Below are positions 14,701 to 27,900 of a stretch of DNA of 64,000 bases, piece after piece (the stretch's first letter is position 1; each line of letters starts with the position of its first letter). A program made the position numbers and the translations under genes. The stretch lies in the NCBI GenBank assembly GCA_039619475.1, contig CM077116.1, positions 28,035,191 to 28,099,190 of the forward strand, written 5' to 3'. This DNA comes from Icerya purchasi (taxonomy: Eukaryota; Arthropoda; Insecta; Hemiptera; Monophlebidae). Below the pieces are notes generated by a model. That model was not told the DNA's origin. It ran no database searches and saw nothing but the letters and a program-made list of their open reading frames with translations.

Positions 14701-17700
14701 GAAGTTATGCTGTAGGACTGAGGAAGACCTCAGAAAACCTCGGAAAACTTTTCTTGGAGCCTCGAGAAATGGAGAGGTGAAATGGATAAAACGATTCGAC
14801 ATGAGATTGATAAGGGAAGAGAATCTGATTGGGATATTAATTGCCGTCATTTTATCATTTAAAGTTGGAAGATGAATATTATCAAAAGCAGAGGAGACAT
14901 CAATAAAGGAAGCTAAGGTGAAACGTTTTTGGATAAAATACTTATATAAGTGAGAAACGAAAAGACTAATGCAATCAGAAGGGCCAATACCAGGCCGAGA
15001 GCGGAACATATTGTTAGGAAATATATTATTATCCTCCATCCATCAAACGAGGCGCTTGTTAAGCATACCCTTAAATAGTTGTCTAATGCAGGATGCCGGG
15101 AAGAATTTTTTTAGGAATGGGGACGACAATAAAAAAGTTCCAGGAGCAAGGAGTTATACCATTCGAAAGGAAGGAATTGAAAAAAGTAAGAAGAAAACTA
15201 AGGGATTGTTCAGAAAGGGTTTTAAAGGCGAGATGATAGGGTATACCGTCTAGGTAAAAGTAATTTTCGAGTGAAATTTCAATTTTTTATACGTTTTCAT
15301 TTTTGACATTTGAAAAATTATCCAGTTTTTCAGACCTTTGTTGTTTAAATTTCAGTTCTAATTTTAAAAGTTTTGCACGCTTAGAAAGTCTCAGCAAAAC
15401 ATATTGTTTACTTTTATCCCTAGTAACAAATACCTTTTTTACGAACAATATAAATGTATTTAAAAAAAAAAAAATAGAACTAAAATTTCGGCAAATAAAT
15501 TTAATTTATAATGAAGTACAAATCAACTGTTTATGTTATCAGTTCATTGAGACTGGCCTTATTTACAAAATCATTCGTTAATAAAATACTTTTTACTACT
15601 AAACGAATATTAATAATATATCGATACTTTTATATTATCTTGCGGAATTAAATAGTTTAGGTATTCATTGGACATAAATAATACAACAGATATTTAGTGT
15701 ACACTATATGATTGTTTATGTAATTACATTTTTTCTTTAATTTATTTTATTATTTTTTTTTGTTTTAGAAAAAATTGATAGTTGGACACAATATGCTGCT
15801 TGATGTTTGCCATTTGATCAATCGTTTTTATGTTTCGTTGCCAGAAAATTATAAAGAATTTAAAAGCTTGGTGAATACTGTTTTTCCAAAGTAAACTTTT
15901 CAATTAATTTATTATTTTTGATTGTTTCTTATTTGTACGTAAAGATTTGATTACACTTCTGGACGAGTTTATAATGAGAATTTAAGTTGCTTTGTTAACT
16001 AATAAGCGTTTATTACAAATAATCAGTAAACGCTTTTAATTATTTACTTCCGTTTTTATTTTTTGCTTTAATTGTGGTGTAGTGAAAGGGCGTTGTTCGA
16101 TGTAAATTACATGGATTCTTTTCTCGATTTCGTAGAAAAAACTCTGACTGAATATTGCGGAGTGATTTTATGCGCACTGAATTCTGCATATTCAATAAAA
16201 TGTTATTTTATAAGTGATATCGGATGTTTAAGGTGTTCTACGTTATTAGAACAAACGGTATTATATTCTAATATAGGGTGGGCCAAAAGAACATCCCAAA
16301 TTTCAAACGCTCATCAAAATCATACACTGTGAGTTAGCGTAGCGATTGCAACGCCATCTGGCGCTAAATAATATGCCGTTTAATATAAATATAGTTGGTT
16401 AGTAGTCATGATGTCATGGATGCGTAAACAACGCTCTTTCGTTGTCGAGTACTTTGTGAAAAACGGTGAAAGTGCAATCGCGGTACAACGCGCGTTTAAA
16501 AAACAATTTGATTTAAAACGTTATGGCAATCCCCCCGACCGTAAAAGTATCCTCAAATGGGTAAAAAACTTCCGAGAATACGGTAGTGTGGTGGCGGTCA
16601 ATCATCAAGGTCGCCGTCGATCATCTAGAACCCCGACAAATATCGAAAAAGTGCGCGTAGCATTGTCGCGAAGTCCGCGCAGATCCGTTCGTCGCCAGGC
16701 TTCCGCCTTGAAAATTCCCCGTACTTCACTCAGAAGAATAATTCGAAACGACCTCAATATGCACCCATACAAGATACAACTAACCCAAGAATTGATACCA
16801 ACAGATAAGCCAAGAAGGTTAGAATTTTGTAATAAATTTTTGGATATGCTGGAGGAAGAAGACGTCGATTTGGATTATGTTTTTTTTAGCGACGAGGCGC
16901 ATTTCGATTTAAATGGTAACGTTAATAAACAAAATATGCGGTATTATGCTACTGAGAACCCTCGAATCGTTCACCCGGTATCCTTGCACTCCCCTCGTAT
17001 CGCGGTATGGTGCGCAGTCAGTGCGAAAGCGATAATCGGTCCCTACTTCTTCGAGGAGGACGGAGCGAATGTTACTGTGAACGGCGACCGCTACATCCAA
17101 ATGTTAAACGAATTTTTTCTACCGGGGCTCAGACGGAAGAGGATTGCATTATCTAAAACGTGGTTTCAACAAGACGGGGCCACACCACATATTCGTAACG
17201 ATGTTTTGCGGTTATTAAGAGAGAAGTTTCAGGACCGCTTGATTTCGCGAAACTGTGAGCTGTTTTGGCCGCCACGCAGTTCGGATTTAACACCGACAGA
17301 TTCTTACCTACGGGGCTACTTGAAAAGCAAGGTGTACGAGGGTAAACCAGCAACAACCGACGAGATGAAATTGGCCATTCAGAAGGAAACTGCGGCGATT
17401 AAAAAACCAACTCTTAAAAAAGTAATGCATAATTTTGAGGAAAGATTGCAACAATGTAAAAATGGTCACTATTCATACGGAGAATAGTGTACAATGAATG
17501 GCGTTCTGTTTGAAGTATTTCAACGTTTGTTTCATTTCCGTAAGTATATTAGTCTTTATTTGACAAGCATTTAAAATTCGGGATGTTCTTTTGGCCCACC
17601 CTGTATAAACGTACAGTCGTACATAATTTAAGATTTTAAAAAGGCCCATTTCAAGTGGTTTCTTATAATTTGCATTTGAATAAAGTTTAAATAAAGTTTA

Positions 17701-20700
17701 AATAAAGTTTTCTTATTCTATACACATTTCTGTCAAAATTTTGTGACTTGCATGGCGACTGAAATAGATGCATTGTATACTGTTATCATTAGGGGGAAAG
17801 TAAGCTGTCGAGCAGTAACTAATTTCAGTTGAGATTATAGTTGCGGGCTTTATTAGTTTAAGCGAGTTTTTTTTTTTTTGTATTGAAACGAGTAAATTTT
17901 CTTTTTTTAACTGATCCATTACATAAAGCATTTAATTATGCAGAATAATGTTTGTCAAGTATTTTTATTTAGTTCAAGTGAGCTGGAAGGTTTTTTATGT
18001 TGTTTATTTATCTTTTATCGAATGAAAAACATCTGCAACTATTGTCTGCTCTCTGGCATAACATATAGTACTGGGAGAATGTTAAAATGTTAATAAAATA
18101 CATATTTACTGTTTTTAAAAATTATTCTTGTTTTAAAAAATTGCTTTTGTTTTTAAGTTTTAATGATTTCAAATTTTTCCACAGTAATATAAATGTAAGT
18201 ATTTAACTAATGCTGTTTTTGAATTTTCTTGAATAATTTTTCTTTTATAATTCTGTTTAGAATGATCGATACGAAATATATGTGCAACGCATATCCTTTT
18301 CGTGATATTATACAGTCGAGTGTTTTGGAACATTTGTTAACTCGTCTTCATGAACCTCCCTTCAATTTCATTGAAGCAGGTTGGTTATCTTTTAAAAATC
18401 GTTGTAACGAGTTTGTATTATTAAAAAAATATATGTTATGTATGTCACTCGGTCTACTAAAAAAGACCTATCGTCTGAAAACAAGTTTTTGAAAAAACAG
18501 ATTGTTAGCGGTGCATTCACGCGTTGTCGTGACGACTGCTCTTCCACTTCCCCTTTCTTCTCAATCATCTTCATTATATAGTTTTGTTTTTACAGACAAT
18601 ATTATTGTTTAAACGAGCGAACTATTCTAAATAGCTAATTTTTTAATCCGTAAAGACGCTATCGTTTTTACTTCGTTGTCTATTCATTTTGAATTAGTGA
18701 TGTTTTAAATTTTTGTTTACAGATTTTATATCGCAAATATTAATTAATTATTGTGATACAGCTGCTTTAATTCTATCATTACTAGTAATAGTGGTCCATA
18801 AATGAAAAATGTGTTTAGAAGAGTTTGAAAAAATAGACAAGCGATATTTCGGTGAATATTTCAACGATCAGAAAGGTGAACTTACTGATACAGGCGATAC
18901 AGATGAAAAAAATTTAATTAAATTCAACATGTATCTTAAAGATAAACAGGAAGATGAAATGCTATTCAAGTTTTTTGAAGAACTTTGTTGCATTCGAAAA
19001 TGTAATTTTGTAATACCACAAAAAGTAATTGTGCGCGATCAAAATATAATTGTTTTATTTAGAAAAAGAGCAGCAAGATCTAATTTTATTGAGCAAAAGG
19101 CACTAATGCGTTGGACGATGCTTATAAAAATGTTTTGGGACAAAAGAAATATGGAAAGTGAAAAGAGAGGCTGGATGCACAAAGGGCAATGCTGTTTATA
19201 CTTATTATAAATTGCCCATTTGTCGTAAGTTGTTTATGTTTTTGTACGCTTGTGGAATAGAACGATATAAAGCTTTATTACGTCACTTTTATGATCACGG
19301 TGTCACGGTGGGAATTCATGGTAAAATGAATAAACCATGTTCTAACCCAAAAGTAATGTAACCACATGAAATTACAAAGGTAGTAGAATTTATAAAGGCT
19401 ATTGTCGATCGTTTGGCTCTTTCACTACCTGGAAGAGTTTCAAAATTTAAAGACTACCGTGTCATTAAGTTACTATCCAGCGAAACTAAGTGGTCCATTT
19501 TTAGAATATATATTTTGGCACTTGATGCTGATGAACGAAATATAAGTAACAGATCTTTCCGGAGGATTTGGAATAAATATGTATCGTATGTCACTGTGAT
19601 GAAACTAGCCGACGATATCTGCGATATTTGTAGAAGTATTTTCAAAGTATTTTTTACGTTACGGTTACGGATTAGAAAGTAAACGGTTATTAAATCAGTT
19701 GATTAATTTTTGTACAGGTAATTGACTGGCGATTTCCCATATTAAATAATTGTCCCGATGAAGTACGAAAACAGAAACAATACGCTTGTATACCATCTCC
19801 ATAAAGACAGAAATCAAAGAACGTATTATCAAATCTTACGTAAAAGTAGTGAAAATAGTATCGTTCGATTTTGTACAAACAGTTCATTATTCAGTTAGTC
19901 CACAACAACCAGGAAGCGCTTATTTTAAAACAACAAAAAATTGCGCAGTATTTGGAATTATAAATGAGAAATAAAAAGTGCAGTTCAGTTATTTGATCGA
20001 TGAAAAGGGTGACATCGGAATAAGGCCAAACTGCGTGGTGAGTTTGCTTCACCACTATTTTGCACGTTCAATAATACTGAAACTCTTGTTCTATTCAATG
20101 ATATCTGCGTAGGACAGAATAAAAATAATACTGCTTTTGGATCCCTAATGTGGTGGGTAGCCAAAGGTCAACAAAAACAATATCATTAAATTTCCTCCTT
20201 ACAGGCCATACCAAATTCTCACTCGACAGGTACTTTGGCATATTCAAGTTAAAGTATGTGCCGTAAGTAACATTGATACTCACGAAGATTTAATGAAATG
20301 TGTTACTACCTCATCTCTTTCGGGTCATAATAAACTTATCTCTGCTGAAAATGTAATTTCGTACGATTGGGCCAGCTTTATGAAACAGTTTTACGAATTA
20401 TTATTTGGAATAACGAGTTTTCATCATTTTGTAATTTCCTCGGATTCTGTAGAAGTAAAGCAATTCACAGACAGCGACGAAACGAACAAATGTCAAACTT
20501 TCCTGCAACCAGTGGATCTCATGCCAAGAATTATAGCTGCAGGGTATATTTATGGAAAGGCATCAGTATTTGTTTAATAATATTCAGGATTTATTTTCTG
20601 ACATCACAAAAGCTGACGATGTAGCTCCACTACCTAAAAAAACTTGATTTCAAAAACCAAAAAAAGGATAAAAATTCTGATGAATCAGGATCAGAGAATA

Positions 20701-21943
20701 AAAAACAAAAGCTGCTTTACCTGAAAAAAATTTAAAAAACACTAAATCCCGCTCGAGAAAGACCTAAATGAAAACCACATTAACTAAGGAGAGTTTGGTA
20801 ACAAGAAAAGGAAAGTGGTGGGGATGCTAAACTAAATCTAGAGTTACAATCCAAAAAGAAAACAAAAAAAAATTTGTAAGAAGAGGAATTTATTGTAAAA
20901 AAATAATGTTTTATACTTTTTCACTGTTTTTATTTTTTTTTTGAGTTTTCATGTTCTTTTTTAAAATCAGTTTGAAAAGTCAATATTAAATCTAGAAATC
21001 TACGAGTTGTTTCGTTGAAAATAGCGTACTTTTTTCTACCAGAATCGTCAAAAAAGTGAAAATTGGTTTTTCGGACGATATGTCCCTTTTAGTAGATCGG
21101 GCCACATATACATGTAAAACATCGTACATGTCTGTCATTCGAATATAATTTTTTTTGTTTTTTGTAATATTTTTGCTTATGTATATATTATATTTATAAG
21201 ATTTTTCGCATATTTGAATCTGCAAGTTCCCATAAATATTTCATTAATAAGTGCACAAGTACTATATGTTATAAATGAAGTAATAATTGTTTTACGCGAG
21301 AGAATACTGTGTTAGTAGTTATTTGACCTTAGTATACATATTACTGCATAAAACTCTGCTTCAGTTTTTTTTTCTTGTTTCCAGTTCTTGAACTCATTGA
21401 TGATTTTGTTTCAAAATTAAAAGCAAATAAATAAAAAGGTGGGAATACATTCGAAGGGTTTACGACTATTGTTGTAGGCGTAATGTAATCTGAAATTAAA
21501 GATATATCTATATAAAATAAGATAATCACAAATTTTTCAAATAAGCTATGAATTTTGTTTTTATACAAAGCTTTACTTTTGCTGGATGGTATTTAGATAG
21601 GGCTAGTAATAATTGAAACACAAACAAAACTAGAAATTTTTTCACCTTATATTAATTATTTCTATGTTTGGATTCTACAGAAGAATGCGAACTTGGTAAT
21701 GGATACAATTTTAACACTAAGAAGAGTCATCAAGCAGGTTATGATGCATACGTTACAGGATGTGCATTTATTACTATGACTACATTTTTAGGTCAGTATT
21801 ATAGATTTAAAAATTTTTCCCAATAGTCATTATGTGTTCCATTATTTATTTACTTACGACATGTTTAATTTAACGTACATGATTATTCTATATATCTGAT
21901 GTTTTAAAAGAGATCATAGTTTATGTGTAATATTTTTATTTAT

Positions 21944-21983
<40 letters not shown>

Positions 21984-24900
21984 GTACGTGAGTAGTAAAA
22001 ATTTTTTGTTTTTCTGAATGCCTACATGTTTAACTGGAAATTGTTACATTAGCAGTGAAAAATCACACAGATTAAAAATCACGTTATTTTCGTAAATGCA
22101 CGCTGTTGTTTTGTCTTGTTGAAATTTTAAAAGAAATCGCGAGAATTTTGAGTAAATTTTATTTCATTTTGTTAATTTCGTAACTGTTTTGTTTGAAATG
22201 ATATCGAGATTTTTCTGCTTTTGATGTTTAATTTGCATTTACAAGTTTTGTAAAATGAAGATTAATTGTGATATTATAACCGATTATTTATATACATAGT
22301 CTAGCCATAAATACTGATACTGCTTTAAACGAACGTACCGCGAAAAGGAAGCACGATGCAAATTCAGAAAAAATTTATTTCAAAAATACAAACAATGCTC
22401 GTTAAAATCATGTCTTAGTTATTCAAAATGACCACCTTTATTAGCGACACGCGACGAAAAACGCCCCAGCCGTTTCGCAATACATGTACGGATCGTCTCG
22501 AGAGGAATTCTTGCTGCGGCCTCAACAATGCTTCGCTTGAGCGACTCCAAATTTCGGTGTGGTCTTCGACAGGCCATTCCCTCTAACCTATCCCACAGTT
22601 CGGAGTCCAACGGATTTAAATCCGGGCTGCCGGACGGCCAATCACTAGCTGCTTTGAAGCCGGGCACATTCTCTGCGAGCCACTTCGGTGTCGTTTGAGC
22701 TTTGTGTGCCGGTGCTGGATCTTATTGAAATACCCAATCGATTCCGGCAAACAAAGTATCGTTCAGAGGCTTAACCACTGGTTCCAAAACTGTGTTTTGG
22801 TACACACTGGCACCTGTCTTGACCCCTGTTTCGCAAAAATGGATGGGAGTTACCCCATACCACGATATGCCCCGCCACACCATCACAGAAGTGGGGTGGT
22901 GACCTCATTGAACGCGTGGAAATTTGGTTTTAGCCTCAGCAGATGAACGGGCATAAATTCTATCATTTTGCTTATTATATTTTTCCTCTACAGTAAAAAT
23001 TTTCTCATCTGTGAAAAGGATCTTTTTGTACCCATTTTTGCCGTACACGCCTTTCAACTTTTTCGCTCTTTCGTATCTTATCGCCTTTAATTTTTCGGTT
23101 AAAAGATGACCTGTACTTCTCTTATAGGCTCGCATATATGTAAATCATCGGTGAGGATGCGCGAGAAAGTTCTCGGCGCGATTTTCATCTCCTGAGCGAT
23201 GATTTTTTGTTTCCGAAGAGGGCACCTGTTAATTCGTGACCGAACTGCTTCAACTACCTTTTTTGTTCTCGCAACACGCGGCCGATCGGCTCGCGGGCGA
23301 TCAACAACGTCTCCTGTGTCCATAGAACGTTGCAGTGTACGATAAACAAAACATTTCGTAACTTTGAGTGGTTTGAGCAGAGCGAGTTTTTGAGACGCCC
23401 TATGCCCCGTCTTCATCAGTCCAATTATTGTAACGCGTACGTGATCATCTGTCCAATCCATCTTCGTAGCGTGTACTGAACAGACTGCAGCGAAGTTATT
23501 TGCTCTTCTACTGTGTTATGACGATGCGCTGACAGTGTTATCACTTTGTTCTGCCCAAAATTTCCCTCATGCAGCGGCAGTATCAGTATTTATGGCTAGA
23601 CTATGTATATATATATATATATTATGTACATAGTGCGGCTAAAATGTTTCAGAACCAAACACCGGTATACGATATTAGTGCTACCTATGCGTGACCAGCA
23701 GCATTGTATAGAAGCAAGGTTTCCTCGAATAAACATTCCGGAATAGAGCAGTTTATGTGCAGTAGTTTCCGAGATATAATGTTTCGTCCAACACGTGTGT
23801 GAAATCCCTTGCTATGGTTAGGTGTATGGAGTTGGTTGCAGTGATCAAGTTCCGTGTAAAATGTAGAAAGAATGCAGTAGAAGTCCTGTAGTTGCTAAAA
23901 AAAGCGTGCACGGCGGAGCTGTGTGTTTGAGCGGTATGATTGGCTGTGAAAGCGAGAACGGTTTGATGTAAAAATATACAGATACAAATAATATTGATCG
24001 CGATTTTCGATCATCAGAGAATTACCTTTAATGGATATCATCCACGCGGCGTCGCAATCATAAAAAAGGTATATAAGAGGTAATGGTAATGAAGCGCCTT
24101 TTACAGAGAATTGCTCGCATTTATACGCCCAAGGAATGCTGAATTTTGCATGATGATATGCCGATTCATTCCATGGTACTTGTGCGTAACTTTATTGTTA
24201 AAAAAAGCCGTTACAACGCTTCACCAACCTACTTATTGACCCCGGCTCTAGTCGATTATTTTCTATTTCTAGAAGTTTAATTTCATTTAAAGGGATGTTG
24301 TTTTGAGAATATTTCACAGATTCAAAAAATATAATCGCCGAATTAAAAGCAATTCTGGTTGATCAGCTTTCCACAAAGGTTCGAAAACCTGTTGGATCGC
24401 TTTCAGCGGTGCATTAATTTACAAACCATGTAGTTTGAATAATTACAGTAAACCGGTTCTCTGCAGTTTGTTTTTTTTGTATTATTAAAAATTTTTAGCA
24501 CACTAACGTAATTAACGCATGCCTTACAGTTAAAGATACATTTAAACCACTTACGGTATTATAATTTAAATGATGTTTTGGGCGTTCTTCCTGATTGTAA
24601 GGTAGAGTTACATAACCTTGTATCGGGAACTTCAAGTTTACAACATCCGCAAATGTTATATGGAATAATTTTAAAACTAACTACCTTGACTGTGTAATCT
24701 TTGACTTATATACATATAGTAATTTTTGTATTTTAAATCATACATTAGCGCTGTATAACAATTTTTGAGACTATTATGCTGACTGTTGGTTTCCGATATG
24801 TTTGTAGTGGTTGTTTGGATATGTTTTTAAAAAATTATAGTATTCATAAAATCTAAACTGTATGTTAAATCTATACTTCAAGTTAAATTTTTCTATTGTT

Positions 24901-27900
24901 CTTTGACGTGTGATGAAATATGAACCTTTTTTATATATTTTGTTAATAAAGGGGCTTGGTACAAATCTAAATTAGTTGAGTGAATTTCGCTGGTAACTAG
25001 CATGCAGCCATTAACATTTTTTTGTATAAAAACTCCACTACTTATGTTAGGAATAGCTTGCTTCGGGATAATGTTTTATCCATTACTGATTTTTTCGATT
25101 GTTGTAATTAACACTATCTATATTGAATTGCATTTTTGATAATATAACAAAAATGTTAATTTGTTATGTCATTTACATGTTTGCTGAATTTAAGCTTATG
25201 AATTGTTACTCTAAAGTATGTAAAACCTAGTAGGAGTAATTTGTGTATTAGTTTGCTGAAGAATACCATCGTTTTGATTTTTTCATAAAAAATAAAAGAC
25301 CACAGTGCTAAAAAATATTTTTTTTACTGATAAGTTTCTAAAGTACTGTTTAACAGTGTAGCATAAGTTATCAGCGAATCTCGAAAATTTAATATCGTGA
25401 TCGTGTTTATTATAAAAAATTTCGATCTGCTTGTGAATATGTGAGTATAATATATTCTAGACGGTCCTAGAAGGCTCATCGGTTCAAGAGGGAACAAAAG
25501 GCAACTACTTTACTAATAATATTTTATGCGGACAGAGAGCAGAACTTTTTTTTTATTTTGATAATCGATCAAATTTTGTGAAATGCATCATTGTAAAATT
25601 GTATCACAGAAAATTTTTGCGGGATTTTTTTTTTTTGAATTTAATCTACGATTGACTTAAAAATTCAGAAAAGAATGAATTTTTATGTATATATTTCCTG
25701 TTGATTATTTATGTATAAAATTTTGCCACGTTTTTCTTACAAAAATACTCTTGATGATTTATGCATCAATCTTTTTTATATTTAGTTTTAAAATTTTTTT
25801 TCTAAAATGTTATTAAGTATTCTAGGTTGTTTACCCGGTCAACCGTATTAGTTCTATTGTACGCGATGCAGTTTTGACGGCATTTTCTGCAGCGTGCGAA
25901 CAATTTTGTAAAAATGTATATAACGAAAATTCAACAGTTATATAAAATTAATGTGTTCATTTTATTATATATAAAAACGTAAAATTATTTATATTTTTAT
26001 TAAGAAATATATAAATTAAAATTTATAAATTTAATAGAAATTCTTTTTTATATATTTTAAAGATATATTAATTCTTGTACATGTGTTAATGAATACTGTT
26101 TTTTCGGATGTTTTAAACTTGTTTTGCTTCTTTTTGTTTTTTTTTTCTTTTTTGATATTCAAAATTTAAATTTGTAAAAAAAATTTAATCGTTTAGAAAT
26201 ATTTTCTTTTTGACTGTAAGTGGCAATCTTATAAGAAATAAAAATTTAACGATAATATGAGAAAGGTTTTTTGATTGGTAGTGTTAAAACTTTAATTCGA
26301 TCGTAAGAATCGAAAGTCTATTTACTTTTATTTTGAATGGATACATAAGCAAAAAATAGTGTTGTAATTCAACATCAAAGGAGGTGTTATAGTAAAGATC
26401 AAGTCTTGAAGAAGAAAATAATAAAGACAGAGAGGGAGTATGAAAAATACTTTTTCATCCAAAGTGCTAATTTAGAATTGAAAATAGGATACGTGATCGG
26501 GTCCATGTGTAAGTAAATAGACAGTTTTGGTAAGATGAAAAAGACAATAATTAAAGCAATTAACTGGGGGAAAAACGATAACCGTATTTGAAATGAGAAT
26601 TCCTAAAAGAGGTGTGTATTGTAAGCTGAAAATTATAGTCAGTATTGAAAGTGGAAAAGGGGACATCGATTCGAGTCCGCAATTCCGTTAAGGATAACGG
26701 ATTCACAATTGATTATAGTTGTTGGGTAATATGTTGATTTTTTGAATTATATAACATAGAGGAATAATGACAATTTGATTATTTTTAGAAGCGTACACAT
26801 GTTTTTAGATGTATAATTCTTTATCCCTCCATATAACTTCGAAAGTATTTGTATTGTAAACATAAAATTCAATGCAAATAAAGGGATTCTAACATCAAAA
26901 AAACGATAGAAATAAAGCGAAATGAAATTATTGAAAATATTATAAAATGGAAATAAATGTGCTCTTTTTCTTTACGCGACATAGGTGTTACTTGCATAGT
27001 ATGATATAAACACTAATAATTGAAGTATTATTAAAAGAAAGTGCAAGAGTTTTAAAAGCCTTCAATGTAGACAGGGCCGGATGGATTAAAGTGTAAATTT
27101 GAAAAATTTTCAATTGTTAAAAAGGGAATAATACAAAATCTACGATATGTATGAAAAATATCGGAACTCATAAAAAGGTTTGAGAAAAAAGTTATTTTTT
27201 CTCTTACGTGAGTCTCGAGATAAGAAGAAAGGGCATATGTAATCCTTTTGAAATTCTTAAAGTTGAGGACGCGTGTAAAAAATAGATGATATTCAAAAAT
27301 TACGTACTTTAAAAATTAGGAATGTACATTTATTCCGAATCTTTTCATGTTGATCTATATTTTTCGTGCTACCTGAAAACACACTTTCGATTTTATTAAA
27401 ATTGACTCATTTTAATTTTTTTTTTTTCTACTAACACGCAAGTCTTTTGAATATCGAACGTTTTAAAACCAGCTAAAGTGATCAAAAAGAAAATTCGGGC
27501 ATTAGTCAAGTTGATCCACTTATATACCATTAGAATTCTAGAGTAATTTAGTTAGATTTTTGCAGGAATTCTCTGATTAGATTAATTTTAGATCGAATCA
27601 GTTCAGTTAAATAGATTTATTTATTTTCGAAATCATTTTATCGCTTAATTGTATTATATATCTGGGAATTTAAAGTCGGAGTTAGACTATCCACCAAGAT
27701 GGGATTTAGATAGCACGGAATGCAGTAATTGACAGCTGTTCTGCGAAATTTATATTTTGAAACTCATAAATTTCTGGTTCGTTAAATACAAATCTTAATT
27801 TGTTAGATTTTCCTTTAATTGGAATTTTCAAAAATACAAATGACACTTGTACCTTGAAAAGATAAACGAAGTCGTGAATTAACTACAGCCATTGTAATTA

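Larger units (their letters stand above)
11989..15245 (-). mobile_element. Non-LTR retrotransposon with RNase H, 5'-truncated, minus strand
   Basis: Read on the minus strand it starts near 15245 and ends in a poly-A tail (T run 11989-12010). Seen in order: RT palm block with DCISLFV and FIDVSSAFDN (about 15030-14780), then RNase H pieces with FTAELLAILRSII and ISDS (about 13730-13620) and LLWVPTHSGIFGNEAA (about 12640-12590), then a C-terminal VVRMRFGY block near 12350. RNase H after RT puts it in the I-type superfamily. It is the same family as the copy at 50405-52727. A mariner interrupts the RNase H part at 12676-13612. Many stops and frameshifts. Confidence 0.82.

Noticed and set aside
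18809..20650. Assignment of the intron 8 relic to piggyBac or hAT
   Set aside because: The readable motifs (HGKMNKP, LPGR, GHTKFSLDRYFGIFK) do not fit either family's catalytic blocks.
26660..26700. tRNA-like box B (GATTCGAGTCC)
   Set aside because: No box A at the right distance and no pairable acceptor stem were found.
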